From an uncultured Actinomycetes bacterium (lineage in GTDB: Bacteria > Actinomycetota > Actinomycetes > Nanopelagicales > Nanopelagicaceae), in NCBI GenBank assembly GCA_903827945.1, contig CAIKKN010000017.1, positions 1 to 64,000 of the forward strand: a stretch of DNA of 64,000 nt, in the 5' to 3' direction. The notes beneath the pieces are model-generated. The model was not told where the DNA came from. It saw only the letters and a list, made by a program, of their open reading frames with translations, and searched no databases. The translations under genes were made by a program, and so were the position numbers. Shown here piece after piece: positions 46,347-55,082 of the stretch; position 1 is the stretch's first letter; every line of letters starts with the position of its first letter.

Positions 46347-49300
46347 ATGGACATACGTATCAAGTCAACAGTTGGAGTAACTATGAAATTATTTAAGACA
46401 AGAGTGCAAATGCCATTCATTGCAATGCTGCTTGTGATCTCTTCGCTTTTCTCATCTCAGAGTGCGACATTCGCATTCAACACACCAACACCAACAACGG
46501 GCGGTGCAAATCTTGCAGCGTTGCCGACTGGTGCAACACCTGGTGCTGCAAGTGTTATGGCCACGACAGGCGATCCGTATCTTCCAACAACATCAACCCC
46601 TGACTACTTCGGTACGCCAGACCTGCACGCAAATGGTTCCGGCTCTGGTTATGCAACAGGTAACTTCGCAAATAGTCCATTGCCAGTTAGCGTATTGATT
46701 CAAGGTTCTGGAAGCGGAGCTCTTTACACAGCGGTTTACGATGCAACTTCAAATACCGGATCACCTATCACAGGTTTCCATATGATCAATGCTGGATTTG
46801 GATACGACCCAGCAACCACGCTTGTCTCTGTCATCGGTGGTGGCGGGTACGGCGCAGAAGGCGCTCCAGTAATTGACGCGTCAGGTGCCATCACTGAAAT
46901 TTCATTAACAAAGGGCGGTTCTGGTTACGGAACAACTAAGGGAATAAAGAAGTTCGTTCAAGATCTTCCAGATTTGCCAGTCGCAGAACCACACCACAAC
47001 ACAACTTCATACGGTGTTCCAGGAACACCTGGATATGTCCCAGCATCAGATTCGTATGAAATTGCTGCAGTCCGTTCGCAATGGAAATTTAGTCCAGACT
47101 TGCCTTACACAGAAGTCAATTTGTACGTACAGGTAGTTCCATGTTCCACACCAAACTCAGTTGCTCTCCATTATCCTGATTCAAAGGGAGTTCCAAATGA
47201 GGGGGCTTCGGTTCTCAATCATGGCGCGCAAGTTTGTGCAACGAAAACAAATAACGATGCCCTAGCTCCATTCCACTACCTTGGACCAACGATTGTTGCA
47301 AATAAAGATGTTCCAGTTCGCGTAACTTTTGATAACTACCTTCCTAGTGGTGATAAGGAATGTACAAGCAAGACAACCGGTACAGGAACCGGAACGATGA
47401 AGTGCGGCGGAGATTTATTCCTGCCCGTTGACTCAACAGTTATGGGCGCTGGATCAGGCCCAAATGGTGGTTTTTACTCTTCAAACCGCTCGACAATTCA
47501 CTTACACGGTGGAGTAACTCCTTGGATCAGCGATGGAACCATGGATCAATGGACATCACCTGCAGATTCAAATGAGCAATATCCAAAGGGTGTAAGCACT
47601 CGAAACGTTCCTGATATGTGGTACTCAACCACAACAGGTCAAATCGATGATGCCTGCACAGGACTACTTACATGTGTTGGTGCTACAAATGATCCAGGTA
47701 ATGGACACATGTCCTTTTATTACACAAATCAGCAAACTGCTCGTTTGATGTTCTACCACGACCACTCAAATGGAACTACTCGCCTCAATGTGTACTCCGG
47801 TATCATCGCAGGTTACATTCTGCATGATCAATGGGAAGCTCAGTTGATGGCAGCTGCGGGAATTCGCGGTGGTTCAAAAACTGTAGACACAATGACAGTA
47901 AATGCGGCTCAGGAAAAGGTTCTTGTTATTCAAGATAAGACTTTTGTTCCTTCTGCAACTCAACTGCTTCTTCAAGATCCAACATGGAACACTGCTGCGT
48001 GGGGTGGCGAAGGAAACTTGTGGTTCCCTCACGTTTACCAACCAAACCAAAACCCAGCACTTATTCCAGTTCCAACATTTGTAACCTCTGCATTCGCTGC
48101 TGGCGGATCTGGTCTGAAGGGTGCATCTACTGTCAATCTGACGGTTCCAAATTTCCAAATTAAGGCCTCACAACTTGTTTCAGGTACTGGTGTCGCAACT
48201 GGTGCAACTGTTCTCAATGTTTCAGCTAACGGCGTGACCGTCACATTGAGCAAGCCTGCTGCTTCAAACATCCTTGGAAAACTAACATTCCGTATCGCTG
48301 CATCCACTTCTCCTGGTGCAAATCCAACCGGACGTTGGGATTACGGCCCATGGACCTGGCCAGCTGCTAGAAACGTGATGATTGGTGAGACAACAAACCC
48401 ACTGTGTAAGACAGCGGCGACGTGCGTCCCAGGTCAATACAAAGCAAACCCAGGCGTGCCAAATGTAAGCGCTGTTCCTGAATCATTCAGCGACGTCATG
48501 ACTGTAAACGGTGTAACTTACCCAGTTGCAAAATTTGGCCGTAAGGTTTATCGCTTGCAGCTTCTAAACGGAAGCAACGAAAGAACACTTAACTTGAGTT
48601 TGTACTTTGCAAAGTCAACAAATTCCGATTCAACCCTTACAAATCACTCTGCAACACATTGCACGGGCAACTTGTGGGCAAATTCCGCTACTGATGTGGC
48701 TCCAGCTTGCGCAGATGCCGGTGAAATTTCACTCGTAACTCCGCTAGGAGGAACACCTGGTACTGAAGGTTTGGTTGCAAGGGATCAATTTGCTAACCAC
48801 CCTGCCGGTGTTCCAGATATGGGACTTGCTGGTCCAGATTGGGTTCAATTCGCCTCAGAAGGCGGAATCCTTCCTGATCTTGCGGTCACTCCTGCAAATC
48901 CAATTGGATTTGAAACAAGCAATCAGAGCGTCATCGTTGGTAACGTCAAGGAGCACTCGTTGATCCTTGGACCAGCCCAGCGCGCTGAAGTTTTTGTTGA
49001 CTTCACCTCAGTTCCAGAAGGTTCAACGTTGATTCTTTATAACGATGCTCCGGCTCCTTTCCCTGGTTTCGATCCTCGTTTTGATTACTACACAGGTGAT
49101 CCAGATCAGACTGCATCCGGTGGAGCTCCTTCGACTCTTCCTGGTTATGCGCCAAACACTCGTACCATCATGCAGATTCAGATTGACAACTCTCCTGCAG
49201 ATGCTCCACTTGATATCGCTGCAGTAACTGATGCTTTGCATAAGGACTATGCAGCGACACAACAATCTCCAGTTGCTGCCCAGATGGCGTATGACGCTGC

Positions 49301-52190
49301 TCTTGGCACAACAACACCAACAGATGTTTATCCAGCACTTGGCGACAACACTGTGCCAGTCACATCAACTGGTGTTTCCTCAATCTCTGTTACTCCAAAT
49401 GCTCGCGTTGGTACACCAACAGTTCAGATTACTGGCGGAAACGGAAACGGCGCACGCGCTGTTGCAAACGTTGCTGCAGGAAATGGAATTGGAAAAGTAA
49501 CAATCACAAATGGTGGCGGTTATACAGTCGCCACTCTTCCAACTGTTACTGCGCCTGCTCCAAAGGCCGCTGGCGGCCGCACTGCAAAACTCTCTACTTC
49601 TATCGGCGGAGCGGATCAACTTGGCACCGTCAATGTAATAAATGGCGGATCAGGTTATACATCTGCGCCAGTCGTCACCATTACAGGCGCATCTACAACG
49701 CAAGCTGTCGCAACAGCTCGCCTAACCCCGACAACCATCTCGAGTATTCGAATTGACACTGGCGGATTAAACACATCAGTTCCTGGAGTTTTACTTGAAG
49801 GTGGTCAGGCTGGGGCTGGAATTGCTGCAACAGCGGTTCTTGATAAGACACACATCACTGTTATCACACCAATTGAAGGTGGCTTGTACAACGTTGCACC
49901 TATCCTGTCTCTCAATCCGGTAGCTGCAGGTACAGCAATCGCGCACCTTTCCACAACAATTTCTGGCCTCACTGTGACTTCTGCAGGAACCGGTTGTTCT
50001 GTTGATGGAGGCGCCGCTTACAACCCAAGCAACGCATACTTTGTTGCCACTTTAACTGGCGGCGGCAAAGCACCAATTCAAGGAATTGCGTGGGCGAATG
50101 CTGGAGGAATCTCCTCTGCCGTCTACTTGCAATCTCTTACCTTGTTCTATGAAGGTTTCAATTACGAAACAGCTCCAACGGTTACGATTACAGGACACAA
50201 CATCACCTGTGGCACATACCCAACAGCTGTTGCTCAACTTAACCCAGGCCCAATCGCTTCGGTTGAAATTGTGACTGCGCCAGATCTCACTGATCTGACT
50301 TCAAACCCAACCGTGGTTGTGGACAATGCTGGACAAGGTGTAGCGCCAACATTTGATGTTGCCGTCCAAATCGCGCCTGTTGTAAGAATTGACTATGCAT
50401 CTGCAGTTGGAAGTACAAAGTTCTACGATGCGCCAGCAGTTGTTTTTGACTCTGGTAGCGCCGTAGCAACTGCGTTGCTTACCCCAACTTCTGTTGCGAG
50501 TGTTTACGTTGATCCAACAACGGGTCGAGGAAGCGGTTATGCCACTCCTCCAACCATCACGTTGGATGCTCCAAGCGTAATCACAACGACAACATCAGTT
50601 GGAAGTACTGTAGGTAGAACTGCTGGAACCGGAGTAACTTTGACGCAGGCGAACTCGCAAATAGCAGTCGGAATGAGTGTCACCGGAACTGGCATTGCTG
50701 CAAACACTTTTGTTAGTTCGATAAGTGGAACGAGTCTGGTTTTGAGTGTTAGCTCAAGATCAGTTATTTCGACAGGAACACTTACATTCACCACATCGAC
50801 TGCGACTGCGACTTCGACCATGCTCTCAGCAGGTGGGTTGTCAATCACTGTTGTTGATCCAGGTTCTGGTTACACCTCTGCAGATGAAGTTGGCGGAAAG
50901 ATTCCTCTGACGCTCTCAAAAGTTGTTGGGGGCGCTACTGCCTCAGCAGTTCGTGGAGATGGAAGCGTTTATTCCATCACTGTGACAAATCCTGGTTCTG
51001 GATATATCTCAGCACCAACTGTGTCTTTGATTTATCCAACAGGCGCACCTGATACAACCTCAGCTAAGGCAACCATCGTTTCTCAAAACGTTGTTATGAC
51101 TTACGCTCCAAAGGGAATCATGGAAGAGTTTGAAGCAATGTATGGCCGCATGGATGCCATCATGTCTTCAGAACTTCCAAGCACGAACTGGGCTAACCAG
51201 ACCTCTGTTCCTTGGTCAAGTGTGGACTCCCCTACCGAGTTGATTGATACAAACCAATCAAGTGTTCTCGTAGGAGCAGGAACAACACCTGTTGCCAGCT
51301 TGCCTGATGGAACTCAGATTTGGCGCTACACCCACAACGGTGTGGATACCCACTTCATGCACTTCCACATGTTTAACGTTCAAGTTATCGCACGATTCGG
51401 TTGGGATGGAGTGATCCAACCTCTAGCTGCTTACGATTTAGGATGGCGTGACACGGTTCAATTCGATCCACTCACAATCCTGTACATCGCAATCAAGCCA
51501 GTGGTTCCAATCGTTCCTTGGTCACTGCCAAACAGCATTCGCCCGCTATCTGCTTCAGAAGCGATCGATATGCCAGGCATGATGATGTCCGCATCGGATC
51601 CAGCGAACAACCCAATAACTCAGACAAACGTCTTGGTTAACTTCGGTTGGGAGTACATGGTCCACTGTCACCTCCTCGGCCACGAAGAGGGCGACATGAT
51701 GCGTCCAATCGTCGTCGGAGTCGTACTCAACACACCAGAGTTAACTTCGGTTACTAAGAAAACCACTTCGACAATAGTCTGGCGTACAACAGGAAGAAAT
51801 TCACGTACCTGTACACCAACTCCTGCAAATACCTTAACCTGTCGTTCGACGACCACTACCACCACAACTGGACACGTTGTGTTCGTCGACAAATCCAATA
51901 ACGAAAGTGGATTCTTGATCCAACGTCGTACCTCAGGTACTACAAACTGGAGCACAGTGACCACGATTTCCAGAGCTGCGCCAGTCTGGGATCCAGTTAC
52001 TCAGACTGCGACAGATGATGGATTGTCTACAGGAATACCTGAAGTGTATGAAGACACAACAGTGAGAACTGGAACGTCCTACGAGTACCGAGTCATAGCT
52101 TTCGACTCAATCGGAGCACAGAACATGGGTGCATTCCCATCCTCTGATGTTCAATCAGATCCATCCACTACCGCTTACGTAACAATCTAA
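46347..52190 (+). CDS. Giant secreted multicopper oxidase with repeat insertion
   Basis: The 1947-residue exported protein has all four copper motifs: HLHG (His385, His387), HDH (His471, His473), H-x2-HFH (His1669, 1672, 1674) and HCH-x3-H-x4-M (His1773, Cys1774, His1775, His1779, Met1784), giving type 1, 2 and 3 copper sites. About 1195 residues separate motifs 2 and 3. That region has repeats of a G-x-GY-x-APTVTI phrase (about residues 1056, 1100, 1270, 1393, 1549) and a duplicated GTGVA/GTGIA module (about 585-650 and 1418-1481). The last about 160 residues look like a fibronectin-type domain. A signal peptide precedes FNTPTP; starts at 46347 or 46383. Large oxidases such as MofA/MnxG oxidise Mn(II); that activity is only a hypothesis here. 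Confidence 0.93.
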   Translation: MDIRIKSTVGVTMKLFKTRVQMPFIAMLLVISSLFSSQSATFAFNTPTPTTGGANLAALPTGATPGAASVMATTGDPYLPTTSTPDYFGTPDLHANGSGSGYATGNFANSPLPVSVLIQGSGSGALYTAVYDATSNTGSPITGFHMINAGFGYDPATTLVSVIGGGGYGAEGAPVIDASGAITEISLTKGGSGYGTTKGIKKFVQDLPDLPVAEPHHNTTSYGVPGTPGYVPASDSYEIAAVRSQWKFSPDLPYTEVNLYVQVVPCSTPNSVALHYPDSKGVPNEGASVLNHGAQVCATKTNNDALAPFHYLGPTIVANKDVPVRVTFDNYLPSGDKECTSKTTGTGTGTMKCGGDLFLPVDSTVMGAGSGPNGGFYSSNRSTIHLHGGVTPWISDGTMDQWTSPADSNEQYPKGVSTRNVPDMWYSTTTGQIDDACTGLLTCVGATNDPGNGHMSFYYTNQQTARLMFYHDHSNGTTRLNVYSGIIAGYILHDQWEAQLMAAAGIRGGSKTVDTMTVNAAQEKVLVIQDKTFVPSATQLLLQDPTWNTAAWGGEGNLWFPHVYQPNQNPALIPVPTFVTSAFAAGGSGLKGASTVNLTVPNFQIKASQLVSGTGVATGATVLNVSANGVTVTLSKPAASNILGKLTFRIAASTSPGANPTGRWDYGPWTWPAARNVMIGETTNPLCKTAATCVPGQYKANPGVPNVSAVPESFSDVMTVNGVTYPVAKFGRKVYRLQLLNGSNERTLNLSLYFAKSTNSDSTLTNHSATHCTGNLWANSATDVAPACADAGEISLVTPLGGTPGTEGLVARDQFANHPAGVPDMGLAGPDWVQFASEGGILPDLAVTPANPIGFETSNQSVIVGNVKEHSLILGPAQRAEVFVDFTSVPEGSTLILYNDAPAPFPGFDPRFDYYTGDPDQTASGGAPSTLPGYAPNTRTIMQIQIDNSPADAPLDIAAVTDALHKDYAATQQSPVAAQMAYDAALGTTTPTDVYPALGDNTVPVTSTGVSSISVTPNARVGTPTVQITGGNGNGARAVANVAAGNGIGKVTITNGGGYTVATLPTVTAPAPKAAGGRTAKLSTSIGGADQLGTVNVINGGSGYTSAPVVTITGASTTQAVATARLTPTTISSIRIDTGGLNTSVPGVLLEGGQAGAGIAATAVLDKTHITVITPIEGGLYNVAPILSLNPVAAGTAIAHLSTTISGLTVTSAGTGCSVDGGAAYNPSNAYFVATLTGGGKAPIQGIAWANAGGISSAVYLQSLTLFYEGFNYETAPTVTITGHNITCGTYPTAVAQLNPGPIASVEIVTAPDLTDLTSNPTVVVDNAGQGVAPTFDVAVQIAPVVRIDYASAVGSTKFYDAPAVVFDSGSAVATALLTPTSVASVYVDPTTGRGSGYATPPTITLDAPSVITTTTSVGSTVGRTAGTGVTLTQANSQIAVGMSVTGTGIAANTFVSSISGTSLVLSVSSRSVISTGTLTFTTSTATATSTMLSAGGLSITVVDPGSGYTSADEVGGKIPLTLSKVVGGATASAVRGDGSVYSITVTNPGSGYISAPTVSLIYPTGAPDTTSAKATIVSQNVVMTYAPKGIMEEFEAMYGRMDAIMSSELPSTNWANQTSVPWSSVDSPTELIDTNQSSVLVGAGTTPVASLPDGTQIWRYTHNGVDTHFMHFHMFNVQVIARFGWDGVIQPLAAYDLGWRDTVQFDPLTILYIAIKPVVPIVPWSLPNSIRPLSASEAIDMPGMMMSASDPANNPITQTNVLVNFGWEYMVHCHLLGHEEGDMMRPIVVGVVLNTPELTSVTKKTTSTIVWRTTGRNSRTCTPTPANTLTCRSTTTTTTTGHVVFVDKSNNESGFLIQRRTSGTTNWSTVTTISRAAPVWDPVTQTATDDGLSTGIPEVYEDTTVRTGTSYEYRVIAFDSIGAQNMGAFPSSDVQSDPSTTAYVTI

Positions 52191-52204
52191 GGAAGATGAG
52201 AAAC

Positions 52205-54001
52205 ATGAAAATCAATACAAACATGACAGCTGGAAAGAAGCTTCTATCAGTTCTTTTCCTCTCAACGTTGATTTCAACGCCTACATTCCTTAGTCAAGGT
52301 GCATGGGCCGGATCAAAGATGAGCATGCCAATGAACATGCCTATGCCTACAACGGCGCCAAAAGCGCCGGCTGCGGCGAAGGCGTCGACGCCTGTTGCGC
52401 CAAAAGTTGCAACGCCTGCGAAAGCTCCTTCCACAACCTCTTCCTACAAGGTCGCAGTTGGTGTGAAGTATGCATCTCAAAAGGTCACCTTGCAGCTCAA
52501 GACTAAAGTTGGAAGTAAGACAACAAAGACAACTATTGGATCATTTACAGCCGATAGCAAAGGATTTGTTGTAATTCCAAAACTTACAAAGCCTGCATCA
52601 AATGCCCAACTTCTTGTTGTGGTAGCCGGAAGGCAAGTAAATAGCTTCTCTGCTTCACTCATGAAGCCGGCTTCAACGTCGCTACCTCAAGGAAGCGTTG
52701 CTGCGCCATTCGTAGCACCAACAGCTGAGCCAACACCAACACCAGCTGCCGAACCAACAGTTGCTCCGACTCCTGTACAGACTGCGCAACCAGTTGTTCC
52801 TGCGCCGGTTGTAACTCCAACCCCAACAGTTGCAGATGCTCTTGTTCCACAATTTGGAACAATCAACCTCACAAACGAGGGTTACACAATTCAGATTACA
52901 AACTACGATCCCGCGTTCACATGGAAAGCAACTGATACTTCAGGCGCACTTGTCACGATTTCAAAAACTGGACTCGTAACTGTTGTGTACAACGGATTGC
53001 CAGGAAAGGTAACAATCAGTACTTCACGTACAGATTACAAGCCTTCTTCTGTAGCGGCGCCAACAGTCTCCATTAACGGGGCTGCTGCTCCTGCCGCACC
53101 TGCTGCTGCTCCTGCCGCTGCTGCTGCTCCTGCCGCTGCTGCTGCTCCCGCTGCTGCTGCACCGTCGCCTTCAGCGTCGTCGGCGCCCGCTTCACCGGCA
53201 CCTGCTGCAATTGTTGCCCCGCATTTCGCACTCACGGTTCCAAATAAGGTCATCACAATTGGTTCATCCGTAACAAACGGGTACTTGATCAACACAAGCG
53301 GTGGACCAGTTGATTCATACCTCATCTTCCCTGCAGCTCCTGCTGGAACATCTTTCGATGCTGCTACTGGGTTGCTAAGTGGAACACCAACTAATCAACA
53401 AGCTGCAACGCAGTATCAGATCACCGGTGTGAATACTTCTGGAATCTTCCAGGTCATTTACACATTGACTGTTAACGCACGTCCATCAGCAAGTTCAGGA
53501 ACTGCCGCGAATATTATTCGCCTAGGCTCTCTGAAAGCCATGCGCGTTGGCGCCGCTGATCAAGTTATTCCTGGTCTTGCAAGCAGCAACTTGCCGATTG
53601 TCTATACGACATCAAATAGCGCTGTCTGCGAAATCGTTACTGGTACATCACTCGTTCACGCTAAGGCTGCTGGTGATTGCCAAATCATCGCAAATCAAGC
53701 GGGTAACGGCACATATGGTCAAGCAAACTCAGTGACTTCAGCCGTCTTCACCGTAATAGCGGCGAATGACACGCGCTGGATTGTTGTTCTAGATCCAAAT
53801 GGTGGATTGAATAACGGAAGTTCAGCTATCACATGGCAGCTAGTTGCTCGTGGAAGTTCAATTACTTTGCCAGCAGGTCTGACAAACCTTCCCGGTTACA
53901 CAACATACTTATGGCAATATGATAGCGTTGCAAATGTGAATACTGCTGCGCCCACTTTCATACCAACAGCGGACACAACACTCGTCGCTAAGTGGAGTTA
54001 A
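52205..54001 (+). CDS. Secreted Met-rich, Pro/Ala-rich multidomain protein, partner of the oxidase
   Basis: The 598-residue exported protein has a signal ending AWA, then a Met cluster (MSMPMNMPMP) that looks like a copper-binding site, a Thr/Pro/Ala linker, a beta domain, an Ala/Pro run near residues 293-320, a putative-Ig (He_PIG) unit (PAGTSFDAATGLLSGTPTN) and a C-terminal Listeria-Bacteroides-type repeat (LDPNGG to FIPTADTTLVAKWS). ATG 52205 is chosen because AAGGA lies 8 bases upstream; an ATG at 52196 overlaps that site. It follows the oxidase by 14 bases, so it is surely co-transcribed. A role in copper loading or surface attachment is plausible. Confidence 0.82.
   Translation: MKINTNMTAGKKLLSVLFLSTLISTPTFLSQGAWAGSKMSMPMNMPMPTTAPKAPAAAKASTPVAPKVATPAKAPSTTSSYKVAVGVKYASQKVTLQLKTKVGSKTTKTTIGSFTADSKGFVVIPKLTKPASNAQLLVVVAGRQVNSFSASLMKPASTSLPQGSVAAPFVAPTAEPTPTPAAEPTVAPTPVQTAQPVVPAPVVTPTPTVADALVPQFGTINLTNEGYTIQITNYDPAFTWKATDTSGALVTISKTGLVTVVYNGLPGKVTISTSRTDYKPSSVAAPTVSINGAAAPAAPAAAPAAAAAPAAAAAPAAAAPSPSASSAPASPAPAAIVAPHFALTVPNKVITIGSSVTNGYLINTSGGPVDSYLIFPAAPAGTSFDAATGLLSGTPTNQQAATQYQITGVNTSGIFQVIYTLTVNARPSASSGTAANIIRLGSLKAMRVGAADQVIPGLASSNLPIVYTTSNSAVCEIVTGTSLVHAKAAGDCQIIANQAGNGTYGQANSVTSAVFTVIAANDTRWIVVLDPNGGLNNGSSAITWQLVARGSSITLPAGLTNLPGYTTYLWQYDSVANVNTAAPTFIPTADTTLVAKWS
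53083..53162 (+). repeat. Ala/Pro-coding low-complexity tract
   Basis: GCTGCTGCTCCTGCCG-like units repeat through this tract and encode APAAA runs. It is locally much richer in G and C than the flanks, and reads as an Ala-rich chain on the opposite strand too. It probably works as a flexible linker and is prone to length change by slippage. Confidence 0.75.
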
Positions 54002-54525
54002 TGAATATAAATAAGAAGTTGATTGGGGCAGGGCTAGCATTGCTGCTCTGCCTCCAATCTGCGCCTGCAAAAGCCGATGTGGATCTTCTTGTTGAATTGG
54101 ATTCAACTGTCGTCGCCATGCATGACTTCTCAGTCTTATCGGCTCAAATAAATAGCAAGTCAACACAGGATTCAGTAAAAGCAATCAACTCACCACTCAA
54201 TCAACAGCTCGGGACAATCCGAACAAAGCTCACTAAATTTGATAAGGATCTCACTCACAATTGGGTGTACTTAACGGTCGACGCTAACTATTTGTATCCA
54301 GGCCGTGAAACTCTTCGAAAGTTCGATTTAACGTCTTTCAAGTGGTACACATTTGAGCTCAACGCTCAAAAACAAATCACTGCCTGCTATAAGAATGTGG
54401 CAACAAGCAAGAAGTGCGTGTCGGATATTCGCGCAAAGAATAAGGCCTCTGAATTAAAACTATATGGCGCAGTAACGTCAGTACTAAATCAGATTCAAAC
54501 CTGGCGCAAGATCGCTAAGAGATAA
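54001..54525 (+). CDS. Small secreted protein, unknown function
   Basis: A 174-residue protein with a signal peptide (cleavage after AKA), then a helical chain rich in Lys, Leu and Thr, with a Tyr/Trp-bearing middle (NWVYLTVDANYLYPGRETL) and two Cys (ITACYKN, KKCVSD) that may pair. No known family. Its ATG shares a base with the stop of the previous gene (TAATG), so it is translationally coupled to the Met-rich protein and belongs to the oxidase operon. An in-frame GTG 9 bases earlier is unlikely. Confidence 0.8.
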   Translation: MNINKKLIGAGLALLLCLQSAPAKADVDLLVELDSTVVAMHDFSVLSAQINSKSTQDSVKAINSPLNQQLGTIRTKLTKFDKDLTHNWVYLTVDANYLYPGRETLRKFDLTSFKWYTFELNAQKQITACYKNVATSKKCVSDIRAKNKASELKLYGAVTSVLNQIQTWRKIAKR

Positions 54526-54528
54526 CTC

Positions 54529-55065
54529 TTACAAACCCGCTCTAGCGAGCGCACTCACCAGCGAGTCATACCAACCTTGGGATGTATAAGTCGCTCCCCC
54601 AACACCTTGAATATCTGCCGACGATGCTTTAACTGTCTCCTGAATTAAATAAGGCACAGCCAACTTGTTTAGCTCTATATCTTTCGCAGTTCCACTGGGA
54701 AGTTGAATGGCTCGCGCAGCAACAATCTTGCTTGCAACAATATCGATTTGAACTTGAACTGGACCGTATTGAGTTTGCGCGGCCAGACCAGTAAACGTCC
54801 CATTAATTGGAGCCTTTGGAACTGCAATTGTTTTCACCGGTTTTGGCTTGGCAATCTTCGTGGGGGAAACTGTCGCCGGGGTCGTTGGCGTTGGCGTTGG
54901 CGTTTCTGAAGGGGTCGGAGTTTCTGAAGGCGTTGGAGTTTCTGAAGGGGTCGGAGTAGCAATGACGCCACTTGAAACTCCCTGATGAGGCGGCGCGTAG
55001 GCCAAAATTGCGCCAACTCCGCCAACCGTGCCGGCAACGACTGCAACTATCTTTACTGCGCCCAT
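54529..55065 (-). CDS. FMN-binding-domain protein
   Basis: The 178-residue protein has an N-terminal membrane helix, a Thr/Pro/Ser/Glu linker with three SETPTP units, and an FMN_bind domain at about 88-178 ending ADIQGVGGATYTSQGW. Here GGAT-x-T matches the flavinylation motif whose Thr takes FMN from ApbE. It lies 17 bases after a ferric-reductase-like membrane oxidoreductase on the same strand, a common pairing for electron transfer across the membrane. The domain is outside the cell membrane by topology. Confidence 0.88.
   Translation of the reverse strand: MGAVKIVAVVAGTVGGVGAILAYAPPHQGVSSGVIATPTPSETPTPSETPTPSETPTPTPTTPATVSPTKIAKPKPVKTIAVPKAPINGTFTGLAAQTQYGPVQVQIDIVASKIVAARAIQLPSGTAKDIELNKLAVPYLIQETVKASSADIQGVGGATYTSQGWYDSLVSALARAGL
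54902..54955 (-). repeat. Three tandem 18-bp repeats encoding SETPTP units
   Basis: On the plus strand GTTTCTGAAGGGGTCGGA starts at 54902 and 54938, and a copy with two changes starts at 54920. They encode the SETPTP linker. Low divergence implies recent expansion. Confidence 0.85.
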
Positions 55066-55082
55066 GTCATTGCCTCTCTCTT

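Noticed and set aside
53035-53325. Ala/Gly-rich minus-strand frame in the Pro/Ala linker
   Set aside because: It is the mirror of the GCTGCTGCTCCT-type repeat in the real plus-strand gene, with no start signal.
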